From: an uncultured Lachnospiraceae bacterium
Lineage (GTDB): Bacteria; Bacillota; Clostridia; Lachnospirales; Lachnospiraceae
NCBI GenBank assembly: GCA_945787485.1
Contig: CALZHV010000053.1
Coordinates: forward strand, 1 to 12,485
Reading direction: 5' to 3'
DNA length: 12,485 nt
The translations under genes and the position numbers were made by a program. This document shows, in pieces, positions 1-6,111 of the stretch (the stretch's first letter is position 1; each line of letters starts with the position of its first letter). A model generated the notes under the pieces. It did not search any database and was not told the DNA's origin. It saw nothing but the letters and a program-made list of their open reading frames with translations.

Positions 1-685
1 TGCTTCCGTCCGCAGGATCAACGTAATAAGGAGCTGTATATTCATACTCTACTGTACTATCCTTAATCCAGTAATCATTTAAAAATTTTTTTAATGTATC
101 ATTATAATAATAATTTTCTTCATAAACAGAATCTGTTATTACTCTCGCTTCAAGCTCCTTGTCACAAAACACCGTATCAATTATCGGTGACAGCATAATC
201 AGTTGATCTGCCTGACGAAGACCTTCTTTCCACGCATTTAGTGTAAGTCCTAAAGCAAGACATGCACCAAATGAATCCCCCATCAGAATTATCTTTTTAA
301 CATCCACTCCCATAGAGAATTTTTTGTATGCATTTACCAGCACATTATAAACATCTTTACAATCATTTTTCGGTGCTAACGGATACATGGGAATAAACAA
401 TCCGACATCAGTACAATCGGCAACATGCATTATGAATTTCCACTGTTCGAAGCTCATTCTTCTGTAGCTTCCACTTCCATATATGTATATGATGTAAGTG
501 CCATTAAAGTTCTCTCTTGGAACAATACGATAGCATCTGCTGCCGCTTTCATTTATCTCATCCACCTCATAGACATTTGTATCTATCGGAGCAGTCTTGG
601 AATTTTCGTTTTGCATATTCAAAACAGCATCATAAAACTCATCGATATTCAATTTTTGAATACATTTGTTTTGTTTTTTTTCCAT
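1..685 (-). CDS. Alpha/beta hydrolase, hormone-sensitive-lipase (esterase/acetylesterase) type, 3' end outside window
   Basis: Reading the minus strand from ATG at 685 gives 228 uninterrupted codons up to the left edge, so the C-terminus is missing. The protein contains YPLAP (residues 101-105), the hallmark that precedes the nucleophile elbow in hormone-sensitive-lipase-type hydrolases, and GDSFG at 136-140, matching the family GDSAGG elbow with Ser138 as likely nucleophile. The family's oxyanion motif HGGG would fall at 69-72, where the sequence reads YGSG after a hydrophobic IIYI strand; this is unusual. The Asp and His of the triad would lie beyond the window. There is no signal peptide, so the protein is probably cytoplasmic. 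The start is supported by GGAG six bases upstream; an in-frame ATG at 697 is less likely because the GGAG lies inside that extension. The substrate cannot be told; esters or acylated sugars are plausible for the family. Confidence 0.82.
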   Translation of the reverse strand, partial: MEKKQNKCIQKLNIDEFYDAVLNMQNENSKTAPIDTNVYEVDEINESGSRCYRIVPRENFNGTYIIYIYGSGSYRRMSFEQWKFIMHVADCTDVGLFIPMYPLAPKNDCKDVYNVLVNAYKKFSMGVDVKKIILMGDSFGACLALGLTLNAWKEGLRQADQLIMLSPIIDTVFCDKELEARVITDSVYEENYYYNDTLKKFLNDYWIKDSTVEYEYTAPYYVDPADGS

Positions 686-718
686 ACCAATCTCCATATT
701 TTAACAAATATCCAGTCT

Positions 719-747
719 ATTATAACATTAAACTGTACCATAGGCAA
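719..747 (-). promoter_or_regulatory. Sigma-A promoter of the alpha/beta hydrolase gene
   Basis: On the minus strand TTGCCT (742-747) and TATAAT (719-724) are separated by 17 bp, and TG one base before the -10 makes it an extended -10 element. Predicted transcription starts near 712, giving a short leader of about 27 nt before the ATG at 685. Identified by consensus only. Confidence 0.65.
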
Positions 748-842
748 ACATGTAAATAACTATCTTATTCTTAATTATATTAACAAGTAATCCTCAGTTG
801 CTCATTTTTATTTGATATGTCAATTTCCCTGATTCCCATGTA

Positions 843-879
843 AAAAATAAAAAAGGAGCATCTAACGATACTCCTTTTT
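843..879 (-). terminator. Intrinsic terminator of tRNA-Leu
   Basis: On the minus strand AAAAAGGAG-T-ATC pairs with GAT-G-CTCCTTTTT around a GTTA loop (stem 850-862 with 867-879, one T-G wobble), followed by a further T-rich tract. It begins one base after the tRNA 3' end at 881, so it ends the tRNA transcript and any read-through from the lipoprotein gene upstream. Confidence 0.85.
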
Positions 880-880
880 A

Positions 881-964
881 TGCAGTTGATGGGATTTGAA
901 CCCACACCCACTTGCGTAGACATGAACCTGAATCATGCGCGTATGCCAATTCCGCCACAACTGC
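881..964 (-). tRNA. tRNA-Leu, anticodon CAG
   Basis: The minus strand folds as a class II (long variable arm) tRNA of 84 nt. The acceptor stem is GCAGTTG with CAACTGC and the discriminator base is A. The D-arm carries TGGCGGAATTGGCA, typical of bacterial tRNA-Leu. The anticodon stem is CATGA/TCATG with loop TTCAGGT, giving anticodon CAG, which reads CUG. The variable arm is CTAC-GCAA-GTGG and the T-arm is GTGGG-TTCAAAT-CCCAT. The 3' CCA is not encoded and must be added after transcription. The gene has its own promoter upstream and a terminator directly downstream. Confidence 0.96.
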
Positions 965-978
965 TCGTCGCAATCAGC

Positions 979-1007
979 ATAATAACATTTTAATTTGTTT
1001 CTGTCAA
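979..1007 (-). promoter_or_regulatory. Strong sigma-A promoter of tRNA-Leu
   Basis: On the minus strand a perfect -35 hexamer TTGACA (1002-1007) is followed after exactly 17 bp by TATTAT (979-984). The mature tRNA 5' end at 964 lies 14 bp past the -10, so the primary transcript would carry only a few extra 5' bases for RNase P to remove. Confidence 0.85.
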
Positions 1008-1019
1008 TTTACTTTATAA

Positions 1020-1057
1020 TAATATTCTGTTTATACATTATAATATTCTGTTTATAC
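1020..1057. repeat. Two 17-bp direct repeats, 21-bp period
   Basis: The 17-bp unit TAATATTCTGTTTATAC occurs at 1020-1036 and again at 1041-1057, with a partial third match (TTATTCTGTTT) running into the end of the lipoprotein gene near 1068-1078. The unit is AT-rich and lies between that gene and the tRNA promoter. I see no function; a simple slippage duplication is the likeliest origin. Confidence 0.7.
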
Positions 1058-1067
1058 TTTTTACTAT

Positions 1068-2192
1068 TTATTCTGTTTCCACTTCTAATTCTTCCACATC
1101 ATCCTCAGCAGGTGCTACAGCTGTATTATTATCGATAAGCCAATCTGCTACCTTTTCGGCAAGTGTATAATACATAAGATCATCACTGTCATAGTACTGG
1201 TCAAGTGCTTCTCTGCTTTCTAACTGATATTGCTCAACAAGCTTGTTTGCATATTCTTCTATCTCATCCTTTGATACTTCAATTCCCTCAGCATCTGCAA
1301 TTGCACAAATAATAATCTTTTCCTCAAGGAAATTCTTAGCCTGCTCGCCTACAAATTCCTTAAATGATTCCTCTGAATCCATACCATAAACAGATGTTAC
1401 ATATGTCTCGTAATCATATCCATATGATGTTGCTGCATTTTTAACATCCTCTATTGTTTTATTAATAAGTGCCTCTGTCTCCTGTGTCGGGAACTCATTG
1501 ATTGTTGTATTGTCAATTACAAGCTGGATTATCGAGCTTCTCTTTGCGCTCTTATCTGATTCAGCGTATTCAGCCTCAAGTTCAGTTTTAACGCTTGCTT
1601 CATACTCATCACAAGTTGCGTAATCTGTATTTGCAGCTACGAACTCATCATTGTACTCAGGATATGTTTTGATTTTAAGTGAATTTATTGTTATGTTAAA
1701 TACTGCATCCTTACCATTAAGGTCTGTATTACCGTAATCTTCAGGAAATGTTACATTAATATCAAAGTTTTCTCCGACATCATGTCCAACTATCTGCTCC
1801 TCGAAGCCGTCTATCATTCCTCCTGCGCCAAGCTCTAAATCATATCCTGCTCCTTCAGTTGAACCACCTTCAAATTCGACACCGTCTATACTTCCGACAA
1901 AATCAATATTTACGGTATCACCATTTTTTGCTGTACCTTCAGTTACATCCTCTTCTGTTGCATACTCCTCAATAAACGAATTAACCTTCTCCTGAATCAT
2001 ATCCTCCGTTATCTCTGTATCTGTTCCTTCATATGAAAGGCCTTTATACTCGCCAAGCTCACAATATGCTCCGAACTTTTCAGACATAGCATTTGAATCT
2101 TTAAATCCATCAGAGTTTCCACATCCTGCCAATAAAGCAGCACTCATTGCAAAAGCAACTGCACAAGCAAGCCCTTTAAATGATTTCTTCAT
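1068..2192 (-). CDS. Trigger-factor-like FKBP-type peptidyl-prolyl isomerase lipoprotein
   Basis: The 374-residue product starts with a lipoprotein signal peptide: a KK-containing N-region, a hydrophobic core and lipobox LAGC with Cys24 as the lipidation site. It is therefore expected outside the cell, anchored to the membrane. Residues about 90-173 match the trigger factor FKBP domain: GDTVNIDFVGSIDG, FEGG, LELGAGGMIDGFEEQIVG, VGENFDINVTFPEDYG, LNGKDAVFNI. Residues about 180-345 are helical and acidic, like the trigger factor C-terminal chaperone domain. The N-terminal ribosome-binding domain is absent, so it cannot be the ribosome-associated trigger factor. The acidic C-terminal tail ends VEELEVETE. 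A strong AGAGGAGA ribosome binding site (2201-2209) supports the ATG at 2192. The likely role, inferred, is folding of secreted proteins; isomerase activity is not shown by the sequence. No terminator hairpin is visible before the tRNA-Leu gene downstream. Confidence 0.88.
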   Translation of the reverse strand: MKKSFKGLACAVAFAMSAALLAGCGNSDGFKDSNAMSEKFGAYCELGEYKGLSYEGTDTEITEDMIQEKVNSFIEEYATEEDVTEGTAKNGDTVNIDFVGSIDGVEFEGGSTEGAGYDLELGAGGMIDGFEEQIVGHDVGENFDINVTFPEDYGNTDLNGKDAVFNITINSLKIKTYPEYNDEFVAANTDYATCDEYEASVKTELEAEYAESDKSAKRSSIIQLVIDNTTINEFPTQETEALINKTIEDVKNAATSYGYDYETYVTSVYGMDSEESFKEFVGEQAKNFLEEKIIICAIADAEGIEVSKDEIEEYANKLVEQYQLESREALDQYYDSDDLMYYTLAEKVADWLIDNNTAVAPAEDDVEELEVETE

Positions 2193-2262
2193 AAATTATA
2201 TCTCCTCTTATTAATTTAATCATTTTACACTTTTTACAGTACTCTACAAAGTACACTAGCTT

Positions 2263-2291
2263 TTTATAACACATTTTCGAAAAAAAATAAA
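2263..2291 (-). promoter_or_regulatory. Candidate promoter of the trigger-factor-like lipoprotein gene
   Basis: On the minus strand TATAAA (2263-2268) is preceded by TGT, making an extended -10 element. The hexamer 17 bp upstream, TTTATT (2286-2291), is a weak -35. The leader would be about 60 nt. Consensus match only, and other AT-rich hexamers nearby could serve instead. Confidence 0.4.
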
Positions 2292-2374
2292 GTATGTTTT
2301 AATATCTTTCACTCATTAATCACAAAACATTCCTTTTAAAAAGGCAAGTATTTCCTAATAAAGCTGTTTTCGTA

Positions 2375-2403
2375 TTGTCAAGGGGTAAATTAAATTTTAC
2401 TAT
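2375..2403 (+). promoter_or_regulatory. Weak candidate upstream promoter toward nrdD
   Basis: TTGTCA (2375-2380) and TACTAT (2398-2403) are spaced by 17 bp on the plus strand, about 340 bp before the nrdD start. The same site read on the minus strand contains TTGACA (2376-2381), but without a good -10. In such AT-rich DNA chance matches are common. Confidence 0.25.
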
Positions 2404-2595
2404 ATTTAGTAAAAAAAAGCTGTTTTAAACATTGATTTAATCTATATGTTGTGTTATCATTCCTTTTGTTCGGCTTTAGCCGTATTCTTTAATATGACGA
2501 CTAACTTATTTATATCTCTGTTTTTCTATAATTTTTTTACCAATTATACATCATATAGTATTTTCCGGGATAAAATCATATTAAAAACATGCTTT

Positions 2596-2611
2596 TTACA
2601 ACATCTTGTGT
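2596..2611 (+). promoter_or_regulatory. NrdR box 1 (ribonucleotide reductase operator)
   Basis: TTACAACATCTTGTGT matches the 16-bp NrdR consensus acaCwAtATaTwGtgt at most positions, including the CwA and TwGtgt half-sites. It lies 15 bp before a second, better box. NrdR is an ATP-cone, zinc-ribbon repressor that binds paired boxes upstream of ribonucleotide reductase operons and senses the ATP/dATP balance. The nrdR gene itself is not in this window. Confidence 0.75.
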
Positions 2612-2626
2612 ATTTTTCTATTTTTT

Positions 2627-2642
2627 TCACAATATATAGTGG
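2627..2642 (+). promoter_or_regulatory. NrdR box 2, overlapping the nrdD -35 element
   Basis: TCACAATATATAGTGG matches the NrdR consensus acaCwAtATaTwGtgt at all core positions (CAATATATAG). It starts 31 bp after box 1, about three helical turns, so both boxes face the same side of the DNA; this spacing is typical of functional NrdR operators. It overlaps the first bases of the -35 hexamer of the nrdD promoter, so binding should block RNA polymerase. Confidence 0.85.
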
Positions 2643-2668
2643 ACAATTAATTATAATGGTGCTATAAT
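2640..2668 (+). promoter_or_regulatory. Sigma-A promoter of nrdD, extended -10
   Basis: TGGACA (2640-2645) is one mismatch from the -35 consensus and is followed after 17 bp by a perfect TATAAT (2663-2668). TG one base before the -10 makes it an extended -10 promoter. Transcription should begin near 2675, leaving a leader of about 70 nt in which I see no strong secondary structure. Confidence 0.85.
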
Positions 2669-2732
2669 TACAAATCGTGGGGGTACGTTTGTTATGTGCG
2701 CTCAAAAATTACAAAATCAAATAAGTTACATC

Positions 2733-2738
2733 GAGGGG
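2733..2738 (+). promoter_or_regulatory. Ribosome binding site that fixes the nrdD start
   Basis: GAGGGG lies eight bases before the ATG at 2747. It favours this start over the in-frame GTG at 2696, which has no such site and would add 17 residues ahead of the conserved ATP-cone start MKVIKRDG. Confidence 0.75.
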
Positions 2739-2746
2739 TAATTTCA

Positions 2747-4873
2747 ATGAAAGTTATTAAAAGAGACGGTCATACCGTAACATATGACCGCAGCAAAATT
2801 GTAACTGCAATCAGAAAGGCCAACGCCGAGGTCGAAGATGCAGAAAAAATATCAGACGAGAAAATCGAAGAAATTGTCAAAAGTATTGAAGCAAAGAACC
2901 GTTCCAGAATGCTTGTTGAGGATATTCAGGATATCATAGAGCAAAAGCTTATGGACGACAAAAAATTTGTTCTTGCAAAAACATATATCATTTACAGATA
3001 TACAAGAGAGCTTGTTCGTAAGGCAAATACTACTGACGACTCAATCTTAAGTCTTATCCAGAACAGAAACAAGGATGTAATGGAAGAAAATTCCAATAAG
3101 AACGCAACCGTTGCTTCTACTCAAAGAGACTTAATTGCAGGCGAGGTTTCAAAGGATCTCACACGTAGAGTTCTCCTTCCTGAAAAAATATCCAAGGCTC
3201 ATGATGAAGGAGTTTTACATTTCCATGATGCAGATTATTTCCTTCAGCCAATATTCAACTGTTGTCTCATAAATATCGGTGACATGTTAGACAACGGAAC
3301 TGTTATGAACGGAAAGCTTATCGAAAGTCCAAAGAGCTTCCAGGTTGCCTGCACTGTAATGACTCAGATTATTTCATCTGTTGCCAGCAGCCAGTACGGC
3401 GGTCAGTCAGTTGATATAAGACACCTTGGCAAATATCTTAGAAAAAGTTACAACAAATACAAGTCAAAGCTTGTTGAAGAATTCGGCGATACAATTGAAG
3501 ATGCTATATTAGAAAAAATGGCAAGAGACAGATTGAATGATGAGCTTCGTTCAGGTGTTCAGACTATCCAGTATCAGATTAATACTTTGATGACTACAAA
3601 CGGACAGTCTCCTTTTGTAACACTCTTCCTTAATCTTGATCCTAAGGATGAATATGTCGAAGAAAATGCTATCATTATAGAAGAAATACTTCGTCAGCGT
3701 CTTGAAGGAATAAAAAATGAAAAGGGTGTTTATGTAACCCCTGCTTTCCCTAAGCTTATTTATGTTCTTGATGAGCACAATTGTTTAAAGGGCGGCAAAT
3801 ATGATTACATTACAAAGCTCGCAGTAAAATGTTCAGCTAAGAGATTATACCCTGACTATATATCAGCTAAGAAAATGCGTGAGAACTACGAAGGAAATGT
3901 ATTCTCATGTATGGGTTGTCGTTCATTCCTTTCACCTTGGAAGGATTCGGATGGCAATTACAAGTGGGAAGGACGTTTCAACCAGGGTGTTGTAAGTCTT
4001 AACCTCCCACAGATTGGTATTATCGCAAAGGGCGACGAAGAAAAGTTCTGGAAGATGCTTGACGAAAGACTTGAATTATGTTTTGAAGCACTCATGTGTC
4101 GTCACCATGCACTTCTTGGCATAACGTCAGATGTAAGTCCTGTCCATTGGCAATATGGTGCAATCGCACGATTAAAGAAGGGCGAGAAAATCGACAAACT
4201 CCTCATGGATGGCTATTCTACAATCTCACTTGGCTATATTGGTCTTTACGAGGTTACAAAGCTTATGAAGGGCGTAAGTCATACTGCTCCTGAAGGTGAG
4301 GAGTTCGCTGTTAAGGTTATGAAAAAGCTTCGTGCGGCATGTGATAAATGGAAAGCAGAAACAGGACTTGGTTTTGGTCTTTACGGAACTCCTGCCGAAT
4401 CACTTTGCTACAGATTTGCAAGAATTGACCAGGAAAGATTTGGTACAATACCTGATATTACAGACAAAGGCTACTACACCAATTCTTATCATGTGGATGT
4501 TCGTGAAAAGATTGACGCATTTAGCAAATTCAGATTTGAAAGTCAATTCCAGACAATATCTTCAGGTGGTGCTATTTCATACGTTGAAATACCAAACATG
4601 AGACATAACCTGGACGCTCTCGAAGAGGTTGTTCGTTTCATCTATGACAATATACAATATGCAGAGTTCAATACTAAATCAGATTATTGCCATGTATGTG
4701 ACTATGATGGTGAAATCACTATAAATGATGAAAACGAATGGGTATGTCCGCAATGTGGAAACAAGGATCATTCAAAGATGAATGTAACGCGACGTACATG
4801 TGGATATCTCGGTGAAAACTTCTGGAATGTCGGAAAAACCAAAGAGATAAAATCAAGAGTACTTCACTTATAA
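2747..4873 (+). CDS. nrdD: Anaerobic (class III) ribonucleoside-triphosphate reductase, large subunit
   Basis: This 708-residue enzyme reduces ribonucleoside triphosphates to dNTPs without oxygen, using a glycyl radical. Residues about 1-95 are an ATP-cone (MKVIKRDGHTVTYDRSKI), the allosteric domain that reads ATP/dATP. The body carries family landmarks such as LHFHDADYF and the CMGCRSFL segment with Cys388 and Cys391, in the active-site region where the catalytic thiyl Cys lies. Near the C-terminus two CxxC pairs (Cys648/651 and Cys667/670) form the zinc site. The radical motif RRTCGYLG places the radical Gly at about residue 686. Length fits full-length homologues (about 710). No key residue seems missing. 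The gene is preceded by NrdR boxes and followed by a terminator-like hairpin and nrdG, its activating enzyme. Confidence 0.97.
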   Translation: MKVIKRDGHTVTYDRSKIVTAIRKANAEVEDAEKISDEKIEEIVKSIEAKNRSRMLVEDIQDIIEQKLMDDKKFVLAKTYIIYRYTRELVRKANTTDDSILSLIQNRNKDVMEENSNKNATVASTQRDLIAGEVSKDLTRRVLLPEKISKAHDEGVLHFHDADYFLQPIFNCCLINIGDMLDNGTVMNGKLIESPKSFQVACTVMTQIISSVASSQYGGQSVDIRHLGKYLRKSYNKYKSKLVEEFGDTIEDAILEKMARDRLNDELRSGVQTIQYQINTLMTTNGQSPFVTLFLNLDPKDEYVEENAIIIEEILRQRLEGIKNEKGVYVTPAFPKLIYVLDEHNCLKGGKYDYITKLAVKCSAKRLYPDYISAKKMRENYEGNVFSCMGCRSFLSPWKDSDGNYKWEGRFNQGVVSLNLPQIGIIAKGDEEKFWKMLDERLELCFEALMCRHHALLGITSDVSPVHWQYGAIARLKKGEKIDKLLMDGYSTISLGYIGLYEVTKLMKGVSHTAPEGEEFAVKVMKKLRAACDKWKAETGLGFGLYGTPAESLCYRFARIDQERFGTIPDITDKGYYTNSYHVDVREKIDAFSKFRFESQFQTISSGGAISYVEIPNMRHNLDALEEVVRFIYDNIQYAEFNTKSDYCHVCDYDGEITINDENEWVCPQCGNKDHSKMNVTRRTCGYLGENFWNVGKTKEIKSRVLHL

Positions 4874-4885
4874 AAACAATGAAGC

Positions 4886-4931
4886 AAAGGCTATTTCTTT
4901 TAACTTAACAGGAATTGAAATAGCCTTTTTA
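4886..4931 (+). terminator. Terminator-like hairpin between nrdD and nrdG
   Basis: AAAGGCTATTTC (4886-4897) pairs perfectly with GAAATAGCCTTT (4917-4928) around a 19-nt loop, followed by TTTTTA overlapping the right arm. It ends 61 bp before nrdG. No good promoter is seen between it and nrdG, so the hairpin probably terminates only part of transcription and sets nrdD above nrdG, which is needed only in catalytic amounts. Confidence 0.75.
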
Positions 4932-4991
4932 TATTCAGAAAACAGGTATGAATTTCCTGTTAAATACACGCAAAAGTCAGGAAGTGAAATA

Positions 4992-5528
4992 ATGAATTAT
5001 GCAACAATAAAAGAATTTGATGTGGCAAACGGACCGGGAATTCGAGTTTCTCTTTTTGTTTCCGGTTGCACTCATCATTGCAAAAACTGCTTTAATCAGG
5101 AAGCATGGGATTTCAATTACGGAAATCCGTTTACCCGGGCAGAGATAGACAAAATCATAAAATGTCTTGAACCGGACTATATGAAAGGATTATCCCTTTT
5201 AGGAGGAGAACCTTTTGAATATACCAACCAGCAAGGCTTACTCCCTCTTGTAAGAGAGTTTAAAGAAGCTTATCCGCAAAAAAATCTTTGGTGTTATACA
5301 GGTTTTGACTTTGAAAAAGATATAAAATGTGATATGATGGTTAAGTGGCCGGAAACAAGAGAATTAATTTCTTATATAGATATACTTGTCGATGGTAAAT
5401 TTATCGAAGAATTAAAGGATTTAAAGCTAAGATTTCGAGGTTCTTCCAATCAGAGAATTATAGATGTTCCAAAATCCCTTAAGACAGACAGCATTGTTCT
5501 ATGGGATGAAATCGATAAAAATATTTAA
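4992..5528 (+). CDS. nrdG: Anaerobic ribonucleotide reductase activating enzyme, radical SAM
   Basis: NrdG uses a [4Fe-4S] cluster and S-adenosylmethionine to make the glycyl radical on NrdD. The 178-residue protein has the radical SAM cluster motif CTHHCKNC (Cys26, Cys30, Cys33), followed by FNQEAWDF as in NrdG proteins. LSLLGGEPF is the SAM-binding GGEP motif. The segment VDGKFIEELKDLKLRFRGSSNQRIIDV is the typical NrdG C-terminal region. Length is slightly above the usual 155-175. An AGGAAGTG ribosome binding site lies just before the ATG at 4992. It stands 118 bp after nrdD on the same strand, the usual nrdDG order, and 34 bp before dut, with which it is probably co-transcribed. Confidence 0.95.
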   Translation: MNYATIKEFDVANGPGIRVSLFVSGCTHHCKNCFNQEAWDFNYGNPFTRAEIDKIIKCLEPDYMKGLSLLGGEPFEYTNQQGLLPLVREFKEAYPQKNLWCYTGFDFEKDIKCDMMVKWPETRELISYIDILVDGKFIEELKDLKLRFRGSSNQRIIDVPKSLKTDSIVLWDEIDKNI

Positions 5529-5562
5529 ATATAATAAATCAATCTTCGGAAAGGATAATACA

Positions 5563-6012
5563 ATGGTTACAAATATTGCTATGAATATAAAAAAATTAAA
5601 GCCAAATGCTACAATTCCAACATACGGCTCCGCCAACGCAGCCGGTGCAGATTTGTATGCTTGTATCGATGCTGTCCTGACAATTAATCCCGGAGAAACA
5701 ACTTTAGTTCCAACAGGTTTAGCTATGGCTCTCCCTGAAGGTTATGCAGGTCTGATTTATGCCCGCAGTGGATTAGCCTCTAAGAAGGGGCTTGCCCCCG
5801 CAAACAAAGTAGGTGTAATAGATTCAGATTATCGTGGAGAAGTAATGGTTGCACTTCACAACCATTCAAATGTACCGGCGACTATAGAGCCTCAGGAACG
5901 TATTGCCCAGTTGGTTATAACTCCTTATATTACTGCTACATTTGATGTTGTAGATGAATTGGATGATACAATAAGAGGAACCGGCGGTTTTGGTTCAACC
6001 GGCACACATTAA
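5563..6012 (+). CDS. dut: Deoxyuridine 5'-triphosphate nucleotidohydrolase (dUTPase), trimeric type
   Basis: Dut hydrolyses dUTP to dUMP and pyrophosphate, keeping uracil out of DNA and feeding thymidylate synthesis. All five motifs of the trimeric all-beta family are present in order: I AGADLYA, II RSGLASKKGLA, III NKVGVIDSDYRGEV (with the catalytic Asp), IV RIAQLVI, and V RGTGGFGSTG, the C-terminal arm that closes over the nucleotide. The product is 149 residues, normal for the family. The ATG at 5563 is preceded by AAAGGA at seven bases; an internal ATG at 5581 would give MNIKKLKP, also family-like, but lacks as clear a site. The frame is open upstream into nrdG but that extension is not family-like. 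It follows nrdG by 34 bp, making an nrdD-nrdG-dut deoxynucleotide group ended by a strong terminator. Confidence 0.96.
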   Translation: MVTNIAMNIKKLKPNATIPTYGSANAAGADLYACIDAVLTINPGETTLVPTGLAMALPEGYAGLIYARSGLASKKGLAPANKVGVIDSDYRGEVMVALHNHSNVPATIEPQERIAQLVITPYITATFDVVDELDDTIRGTGGFGSTGTH

Positions 6013-6033
6013 TTGTCATCAAAAGATGCTTAC

Positions 6034-6068
6034 AAGCTTCAATCCACGAGGATTGAAGCTTTTTATTT
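6034..6068 (+). terminator. Intrinsic terminator after dut
   Basis: AAGCTTCAATCC (6034-6045) pairs perfectly with GGATTGAAGCTT (6050-6061) around loop ACGA, followed by TTTATTT. This is a compact 12-bp stem with a T-rich tail and should end the nrdD-nrdG-dut transcript. Confidence 0.9.
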
Positions 6069-6081
6069 GCAATCATATAAA
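6053..6081 (+). promoter_or_regulatory. Candidate mgtE promoter partly inside the dut terminator
   Basis: TTGAAG (6053-6058), within the right arm of the dut terminator, and TATAAA (6076-6081) are spaced by 17 bp. The start would be near 6088, leaving about 24 nt that just include the mgtE ribosome binding site. A second TATAAT at 6084-6089 lacks a good -35 and would start inside that binding site. Confidence 0.45.
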
Positions 6082-6111
6082 ACTATAATATACAAAAGGA
6101 GGAAAGGCCCG

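Larger units (their letters stand above)
2193..2595. other. AT-rich divergent intergenic region upstream of the NrdR boxes
   Basis: This stretch separates the divergent lipoprotein and nrdD genes. It holds promoter candidates but no convincing gene. A reading frame of 73 codons (2446-2667) has no ribosome binding site, has a composition rich in Phe, Leu and Ile as expected of AT-rich noncoding DNA, and runs across the NrdR boxes and the nrdD promoter. A short all-AT-type hairpin lies at 2395-2414. I see no riboswitch motif such as a cobalamin box. Confidence 0.6.

Noticed and set aside
425..790. 121-codon plus-strand frame opposite the hydrolase gene
   Set aside because: It lies antisense to a gene with clear family motifs and crosses that gene's start and promoter. 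No ribosome binding site is seen.
2238..2256. Small inverted repeat (GTACT/AGTAC) in the lipoprotein leader as an operator
   Set aside because: Only 5 bp per arm in AT-rich sequence; expected by chance and not linked to a known regulator motif.
2395..2414. Hairpin TTTTACTA-TATT-TAGTAAAA as a terminator
   Set aside because: The stem is nearly all A-T, it has no GC core, and no gene ends immediately upstream on either strand.
2446..2667. 73-codon open frame on the plus strand in the intergenic region
   Set aside because: It has no ribosome binding site, an amino acid mix expected from AT-rich noncoding DNA, and it overlaps both NrdR boxes and the nrdD promoter.
2696..2746. Longer nrdD starting at GTG 2696
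   Set aside because: The extra 17 residues are not family-like, and GAGGGG directly precedes the ATG at 2747, which begins the conserved ATP-cone.
6013..6111. N-terminal extension of MgtE by 33 residues, or an M-box riboswitch in this gap
   Set aside because: The extension would begin at TTG and cross the dut terminator, while AAAGGAGG precedes the ATG at 6112. The gap is too short for an M-box and shows only the terminator hairpin.
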